Assembly (NCBI GenBank): GCA_905234355.1
Contig: CAJOHP010000078.1
Coordinates: 9,233 to 18,766, forward strand
Direction: 5' to 3'
Source of the DNA: an uncultured Prevotella sp.
Lineage (GTDB): Bacteria > Bacteroidota > Bacteroidia > Bacteroidales > Bacteroidaceae
DNA: 9,534 nt
The position numbers and the translations under genes are program-made. The first letter of the stretch is position 1; each line of letters starts with the position of its first letter. Below, in pieces: positions 7,287 through 9,534 of this stretch. Below the pieces are notes generated by a model. That model saw only the letters and a list, made by a program, of their open reading frames with translations. It was not told the DNA's origin and did not search any database.

Positions 7287-7937
7287 TTATTCTTCATATC
7301 CTAATTGTCCTGGCAGACGGAGCTTTTCCTTCTGCGGGAAGGTCGTTTCGTAAGCCTCGAAGGCCTCAGGATTCTCATCGGCCACGAAATAGCCCTTGGG
7401 CGGACAATAAGTTCCCTCACGATTGCCCCAATAGCCAGGAATCAGTTCTTGGGCAAGGAAGAATGGCACATCTTCATCCTTCGGCATATCATGATAATGA
7501 ATATTGAGTTTGCAGGCCAAATCGAAACCTGCATGTTTGTAAAACCCGATATTGCCCTCCATCTGTAGTAGGCCGATTCCCATTTCCTTGGCCTTTTCTA
7601 AGGCATGATTCAGAAGCTTCAGGCCGTAGCCCTTGCGCTTGTAGTCGGGGTGGATGCTAATGGGACCGAATGTCCATGAAGGAAAGTTGGTTCCATCATC
7701 AAGAATGATCTCAGCCTTGGAGAACATGACATGGCCGATGATCTTACCAGACGATTGGTACTCACCATCGCCTTCCTCCATGACAAAGTCAAGGTCTGGA
7801 ATGAAATCTTGATTGGTTCTATACTGATTGAGCACGTAATGCTCTGTGCATCCCGGGCGATAGACGTTCCAGAATGCCTCTCTCGTAAGGTTCTCTACCT
7901 CACGATAGTCTTTTGGTTGTTCTAAACGAATGTTCAT
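7287..7937 (-). CDS. GNAT-family N-acetyltransferase (YhbS-like)
   Basis: The 216-residue protein transfers acetyl from acetyl-CoA to an amine or similar group, with unknown acceptor. Motif A is visible as FGPISIHPDYKRKGYGLKLLNHALEKA at about 90-116, including the pyrophosphate-binding K100-RKGYG105, where lysine stands in for the usual R or Q. GFYKHAGF near 131-138 is motif B. The tail (KGYFVADENPEAFEAYE) fits the COG3153 group. ATG 7937 is chosen over a TTG 18 codons upstream, since MNIRLEQPKDYREVE is a normal family start and the TTG lies upstream of the promoter box. It may be the first gene of the accessory operon, and it sits directly downstream of the MerR-type regulator. Confidence 0.88.
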   Translation of the reverse strand: MNIRLEQPKDYREVENLTREAFWNVYRPGCTEHYVLNQYRTNQDFIPDLDFVMEEGDGEYQSSGKIIGHVMFSKAEIILDDGTNFPSWTFGPISIHPDYKRKGYGLKLLNHALEKAKEMGIGLLQMEGNIGFYKHAGFDLACKLNIHYHDMPKDEDVPFFLAQELIPGYWGNREGTYCPPKGYFVADENPEAFEAYETTFPQKEKLRLPGQLGYEE

Positions 7938-7951
7938 TGTTCTTTCTTTTA
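7937..7951 (-). repeat. 15-base direct repeat, unit 1 (GNAT leader)
   Basis: On the minus strand TAAAAGAAAGAACAA directly precedes and includes the first base of the GNAT ATG. An identical 15-base string occurs at 8866-8880, and the match continues imperfectly (then T/C, GAA). It may be a shared leader piece; chance is possible because it is A-rich. Confidence 0.35.
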
Positions 7952-7978
7952 ATTTGCCCAGATAGATATTTGACGCTA

Positions 7979-7986
7979 CAAATTTA
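7979..7986 (-). promoter_or_regulatory. Possible -7 box (TAAATTTG) upstream of the GNAT gene
   Basis: TAAATTTG on the minus strand fits the Bacteroidetes TAnnTTTG consensus 41 bases before the GNAT ATG. A TTTG lies 12 bases further upstream, which is closer than the usual -33 distance, so only the -7 element is convincing. It would start transcription near 7973 and serve GNAT, the oxidase-like gene, the CAT-like gene and the hydrolase. Confidence 0.4.
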
Positions 7987-7995
7987 AACAAAAAA

Positions 7996-8688
7996 CTACA
8001 AAGTTATTGCGGTTTGCCGTAAAAAGAGCATAAAGGTCGGGCGAAGATGCGCAATTATATCATCTTCTCTCAACCAAAGGAATAGGGATTGTTTTACATG
8101 CGTGCTTTTTGTTTCTCGCCGGCGCCACTTCCGCGGTACTTCGAGCGTGCCTCGTTGAACTTCCACGTCAGGTCGAGGATGAAGGTGCGGCGGACACATG
8201 CAGCCGAGGCGCTGCATTTCAGGGCCAATCTTCTCGACGCACATAGGGCCGATGGCAGCGTAGTCGGGGATGACTTCACGATGGCTTGCCACGATGATTT
8301 CGGGCAACGATTGAATGCTAAATTTTTCCATTGTCTTCATTTCTTTGCGAGCGTTCCTCCAGTCGAGCAGCTGGTTGCGACGGGCTATCAGTGCCTTCAG
8401 CTGTGCCTCCGTTTCCCTGATCTTCTCGGTCATCTGGCGGATGGTCGGCGTGTGCGAACCATCGTCGAACAGGTCCTTGATCTCATCTAGCGAGAAGCCT
8501 AGCCGTTGCAGGTCACGAATATCGTTCAGATGTTGCATCTGGTCGATGCTGTAATAGCGGTAGCCAGTCCACTCGTCCACCTCGTCAGGCGCGAGCAGTC
8601 CCTTCTGTTCGTAGTGACGCAGGGTCTTTACCGTCACCTGCATCAACTGTGAGAACTCTCCGATTTTTAACCTTGTTTTCTTACTCAT
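7996..8688 (-). CDS. MerR-family transcriptional regulator, truncated and fused out of frame to foreign 3' sequence
   Basis: From ATG 8688 (MSKKTRLKIGEF; an upstream TTG at 8724 is not needed) the ORF encodes 230 residues. Residues 7-31 are the MerR helix-turn-helix (IGEFSQLMQVTVKTLRHYEQKGLL). GYRYY at 42-46 is the wing. A second helix pair ends near LGFSLDEIKDLF, and a coiled-coil dimer helix follows at about 83-112. A GyrI/BmrR-like effector domain begins near 120 (LPEIIVASHREVIPDYAAIGP) and reads normally to GPEMQRLGC at 155-163. After that the sequence becomes Arg/Pro-rich nonsense. In the neighbouring frame it matches the end of a TonB-type outer-membrane protein. DNA binding is likely intact, but ligand sensing is probably lost. 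Relatives run to about 270-290 residues with a complete effector domain. Confidence 0.75.
   Translation of the reverse strand: MSKKTRLKIGEFSQLMQVTVKTLRHYEQKGLLAPDEVDEWTGYRYYSIDQMQHLNDIRDLQRLGFSLDEIKDLFDDGSHTPTIRQMTEKIRETEAQLKALIARRNQLLDWRNARKEMKTMEKFSIQSLPEIIVASHREVIPDYAAIGPMCVEKIGPEMQRLGCMCPPHLHPRPDVEVQRGTLEVPRKWRRRETKSTHVKQSLFLWLREDDIIAHLRPTFMLFLRQTAITL
8021..8067 (-). terminator. Possible intrinsic terminator after the merR/OMP-tail chimera
   Basis: A perfect 7-base inverted repeat, GAAGATG at 8043-8049 and CATCTTC at 8061-8067, has an 11-base loop. On the minus strand it is followed about 17 bases later by a short T-run (TTTTT at 8021-8025). The distance to the T-run is longer than in a textbook terminator. 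It sits just after the stop of the outer-membrane-protein tail, where that gene's terminator would be expected, and before the GNAT promoter. Confidence 0.35.
8094..8195 (-). pseudogene. C-terminal remnant of a TonB-dependent-receptor-like outer-membrane protein
   Basis: In a frame different from the overlapping merR reading, about 33 codons give VRRTFILDLTWKFNEARSKY and then RGSGAGEKQKARM before TAA at 8096-8094. A last beta-strand of the form TFxLxLTWKFN followed by a short SKYRGxGAG tail is characteristic of the carboxypeptidase-regulatory/outer-membrane beta-barrel proteins of Bacteroidales. Only the tail is present. The rest of the barrel, plug and signal peptide are missing, and the similarity stops at the point where the MerR effector domain ends. 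This is from remembered family features, not a search. Confidence 0.55.
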
Positions 8689-8706
8689 ATCGCGCGATGT
8701 TTTTTG

Positions 8707-8725
8707 TTTGCAAGTCTCGTGCAAA
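8707..8725. repeat. Third inverted repeat just before the merR start codon
   Basis: TTTGCA (8707-8712) and TGCAAA (8720-8725) are perfect arms around a 7-base loop, 18 bases upstream of ATG 8688. In RNA the hairpin would sit next to the ribosome-binding region. Confidence 0.5.
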
Positions 8726-8760
8726 TGAGAGGAGAAGGAGCTCGCTTCTTATCCCGAGTG

Positions 8761-8779
8761 CAGCCGAGACTCGCGGCTG
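8761..8779. repeat. Second inverted repeat in the merR leader
   Basis: CAGCCG (8761-8766) and CGGCTG (8774-8779) pair with a 7-base loop. Its right arm overlaps the 19-base palindrome, so the two hairpins are mutually exclusive in RNA. Confidence 0.5.
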
Positions 8780-8794
8780 ATTTCTGAAATCAGC
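8776..8794. repeat. Perfect 19-base palindrome at the merR transcript start
   Basis: GCTGATTTC (8776-8784) and GAAATCAGC (8786-8794) are perfect reverse complements around a single T. It lies immediately downstream of the -7 box, so it would form the very 5' end of the mRNA or act as a second protein-binding site. Confidence 0.6.
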
Positions 8795-8796
8795 TG

Positions 8797-8830
8797 CAAA
8801 GTTAAGGCATGACCTTAGGGACGAGTCAAG
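8797..8830 (-). promoter_or_regulatory. merR promoter with operator-like inverted repeat in the spacer
   Basis: On the minus strand CTTGAC (8830-8825) and TAACTTTG (8804-8797) look like -33 and -7 elements. By my count 22 bases separate TTG from the TAnnTTTG box, slightly longer than usual. MerR regulators typically act at promoters with overlong spacers. A perfect inverted repeat lies within this spacer: TAAGG at 8803-8807 and CCTTA at 8813-8817 around CATGA. Autoregulation of the downstream merR gene is the natural inference. Transcription would begin near 8790. Confidence 0.55.
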
Positions 8831-8854
8831 GGAAATGAAGACTTTAACATGGAT

Positions 8855-8950
8855 TTAACACTTCGTTGTTCTTTCTTTTACTCCCGGCAAGTAGCACCAT
8901 GCAATAATGGCGGGAACGAGGGATGAGAAGAATTGAAGCCAGGTGATTTC
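8855..8950 (-). pseudogene. C-terminal fragment of a membrane protein
   Basis: An open stretch of 31 codons ending in TAA at 8857-8855 reads EITWLQFFSSLVPAIIAWCY and then LPGVKERTTKC. A hydrophobic helix followed by a short basic tail is the usual end of an inner-membrane protein. There is no start codon; the frame is closed a little upstream, inside the hairpin cluster. It could be the far end of the same gene whose beginning may lie at 8997-9074. Confidence 0.35.
8866..8880 (-). repeat. 15-base direct repeat, unit 2 (membrane-protein tail)
   Basis: Identical to the 15 bases at 7937-7951. Here it encodes part of VKERTT at the end of the membrane-protein fragment. The sequence upstream of the GNAT ATG, read in frame with GNAT, gives the similar KLKERTM. 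Confidence 0.35.
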
Positions 8951-8962
8951 TCTATTCCCCCT

Positions 8963-9006
8963 TGGCTTACGCCACTTCCCCGTTTAACGGGGACGCTCAA
9001 ACGTCC
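8963..9006. repeat. Cluster of three adjacent hairpins
   Basis: TGGC-TTAC-GCCA lies at 8963-8974. CCCCGTT-T-AACGGGG (perfect 7-base arms) lies at 8978-8992. GGACG-CTCAAA-CGTCC lies at 8991-9006 and shares two bases with the second hairpin. The cluster lies exactly between two hydrophobic protein fragments and is not part of either. It looks like a short inserted or scar sequence of REP or MITE type, or a terminator remnant. Confidence 0.5.
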
Positions 9007-9074
9007 AGAGCGAACAGGCAACCGATGTGGCCAATGGCGATGATAAAGTGGAGCACTGCTCCAAGTCGTAATCT
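8997..9074 (-). pseudogene. Hydrophobic membrane-protein fragment
   Basis: In one minus-strand frame the 25 codons before TGA at 8999-8997 read RLRLGAVLHFIIAIGHIGCL and then FALDV. A basic stretch followed by a transmembrane helix suggests the first segment of a small inner-membrane protein. No ATG precedes it in frame, and the TGA arises at the hairpin cluster. The family is not recognised. Confidence 0.35.
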
Positions 9075-9192
9075 ATGAATGCAGAAAAAGCCTCGCTTGT
9101 AAGGGCGTTGCTTTTCGTCTTCACGAAGATATTGTCTGACTGGTGATGTCGTTCTGGATGTCGATAACGACAAGTGCCTTGTTGCTCATCAT
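9071..9192 (-). pseudogene. Isochorismatase-family (cysteine hydrolase) remnant with central deletion
   Basis: Directly after the copy B stop, two consecutive ATGs (9192 and 9189) open MSNKALVVIDIQNDIT, a clear isochorismatase-like N-terminus with the catalytic Asp in VIDIQND. After residue 16 the frame degrades to a TGA within a few codons. From 9139, in another frame, the sequence reads SDNIFVKTKSNALTSEAFSA, which is the family's middle segment (N-I-F-x-K-T-K-x-N-A-L-T-S-E). The stretch between them and everything after FSAFID, including the catalytic cysteine loop, is missing. It is therefore a non-functional remnant of a gene that was translationally adjacent to copy B, just as the CAT-like gene adjoins copy A. 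Confidence 0.6.
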
Positions 9193-9534
9193 TTACTCAA
9201 TTACAAAACTGCGGGGATAGAAATCACTATAGAAACGACCATCGGTGGCGGTGAACTTCAAGACGCAGTAGTTCGGGTCGGTTACACCTCCGGGATAGTA
9301 CTGCTCGTCGCCCTTGCGCCAGATCATCTCCTTTGAGGCGGCATCCGTCAGTACCTCCATCGTACCGCGCAGCATCATACCTTTGAAACCTTTAGCATCG
9401 CAGAAATAGATACTGGCCTTGGGGTTAGCCTTGTATTGGGCCACACGTATTGAGAATGTGTTGGTTGTAAAGTAGAAGGTTTTGATACCCTCGCGTTTAC
9501 GTGGCTTCAACATGGCCTTTGTCCAAGGGAAACC
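9193..9534 (-). CDS. Pyridoxamine-5'-phosphate-oxidase-like protein (copy B), C-terminal 113 residues, cut by the window edge
   Basis: The frame enters at the right edge with GFPWTKAMLKPRKREG and ends with TAA at 9195-9193. It aligns without gaps to the last 113 residues of the protein at 6484-7215. It differs at only three positions: Glu to Lys in DAxGFKG, Glu to Lys in WRxGDEQ, and Ser to Pro in YYxGGV. The DNA differs at about 40 of 342 positions by hand count. A zinc ribbon at the N-terminus is expected but lies outside. It is the same type of FMN-binding split-barrel domain, and the conservation suggests it remained functional. The gene immediately downstream is an isochorismatase remnant. 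Confidence 0.88.
   Translation of the reverse strand, partial: GFPWTKAMLKPRKREGIKTFYFTTNTFSIRVAQYKANPKASIYFCDAKGFKGMMLRGTMEVLTDAASKEMIWRKGDEQYYPGGVTDPNYCVLKFTATDGRFYSDFYPRSFVIE

Larger units (their letters stand above)
8689..9192. other. 504-base stretch without an intact gene
   Basis: From right to left this stretch holds an isochorismatase remnant, two hydrophobic membrane-protein fragments flanking a cluster of hairpins, and then the promoter and structured leader of the MerR gene. No complete open reading frame of convincing content was found on either strand. Confidence 0.6.

Noticed and set aside
7938..7991. A GNAT reading from TTG 7991
   Set aside because: It starts upstream of the TAAATTTG box, and the extra 18 residues do not resemble a GNAT N-terminus.
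8689..8724. A merR reading from TTG 8724
   Set aside because: ATG 8688 gives the typical MSKK-start of the family, and the TTG lies in the leader hairpin.
1..9534. CRISPR array, tRNA, rRNA, insertion sequence or phage genes
   Set aside because: No regularly spaced repeats, cloverleaf-like sequence, rRNA segments, transposase or integrase motifs were found by reading both strands.

Overview
The window reads as Bacteroidales DNA, most likely Prevotella-like. This rests on promoter boxes of the Bacteroidetes type TAnnTTTG, an OprO/P-type porin, a TonB-receptor-type C-terminal tail and A-rich leaders in front of start codons. The assignment is by eye. All convincing genes lie on the minus strand, so the map reads from right to left. 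No transposase, integrase, tRNA, rRNA or CRISPR array was seen.

Region 1 (about 4.9 kb down to 1) is GC-rich and housekeeping. A TAnnTTTG promoter near 4900 starts a tight gene string: a TrmA/RlmD-type 23S rRNA uracil methyltransferase, an OprO/P-type porin, a type I L-asparaginase whose TTG start overlaps the porin stop, tryptophanyl-tRNA synthetase (trpS), and the first 29 codons of a GHMP-family kinase that runs off the left edge. Gaps are from -4 to about 72 bases, so one operon is plausible.

Region 2 (about 8.0 to 5.2 kb) is visibly less GC-rich and looks accessory. A GNAT acetyltransferase is followed by three nearly abutting genes: a zinc-ribbon/pyridoxamine-phosphate-oxidase-like flavoprotein, a chloramphenicol-acetyltransferase-fold enzyme and an alpha/beta hydrolase. 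This looks like a small-molecule modification or stress cluster, but no substrate can be named. A gap of about 300 bases with one doubtful 50-codon ORF separates it from region 1.

Region 3 (9534 to about 8.0 kb) is the strangest part. The right edge carries a second copy of the oxidase-like gene, about 88% identical in DNA with only three amino-acid changes in the shared 113 residues. It is followed by remnants: an isochorismatase-family gene with its middle missing and two hydrophobic fragments of a membrane protein flanking a knot of hairpins. Next comes a MerR-family regulator with a well-formed promoter, an operator-like inverted repeat and a palindromic leader, but its effector domain breaks off and runs out of frame into the last 33 codons or so of a TonB-type outer-membrane protein. 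Several internal deletions, or assembly chimerism, would explain this.
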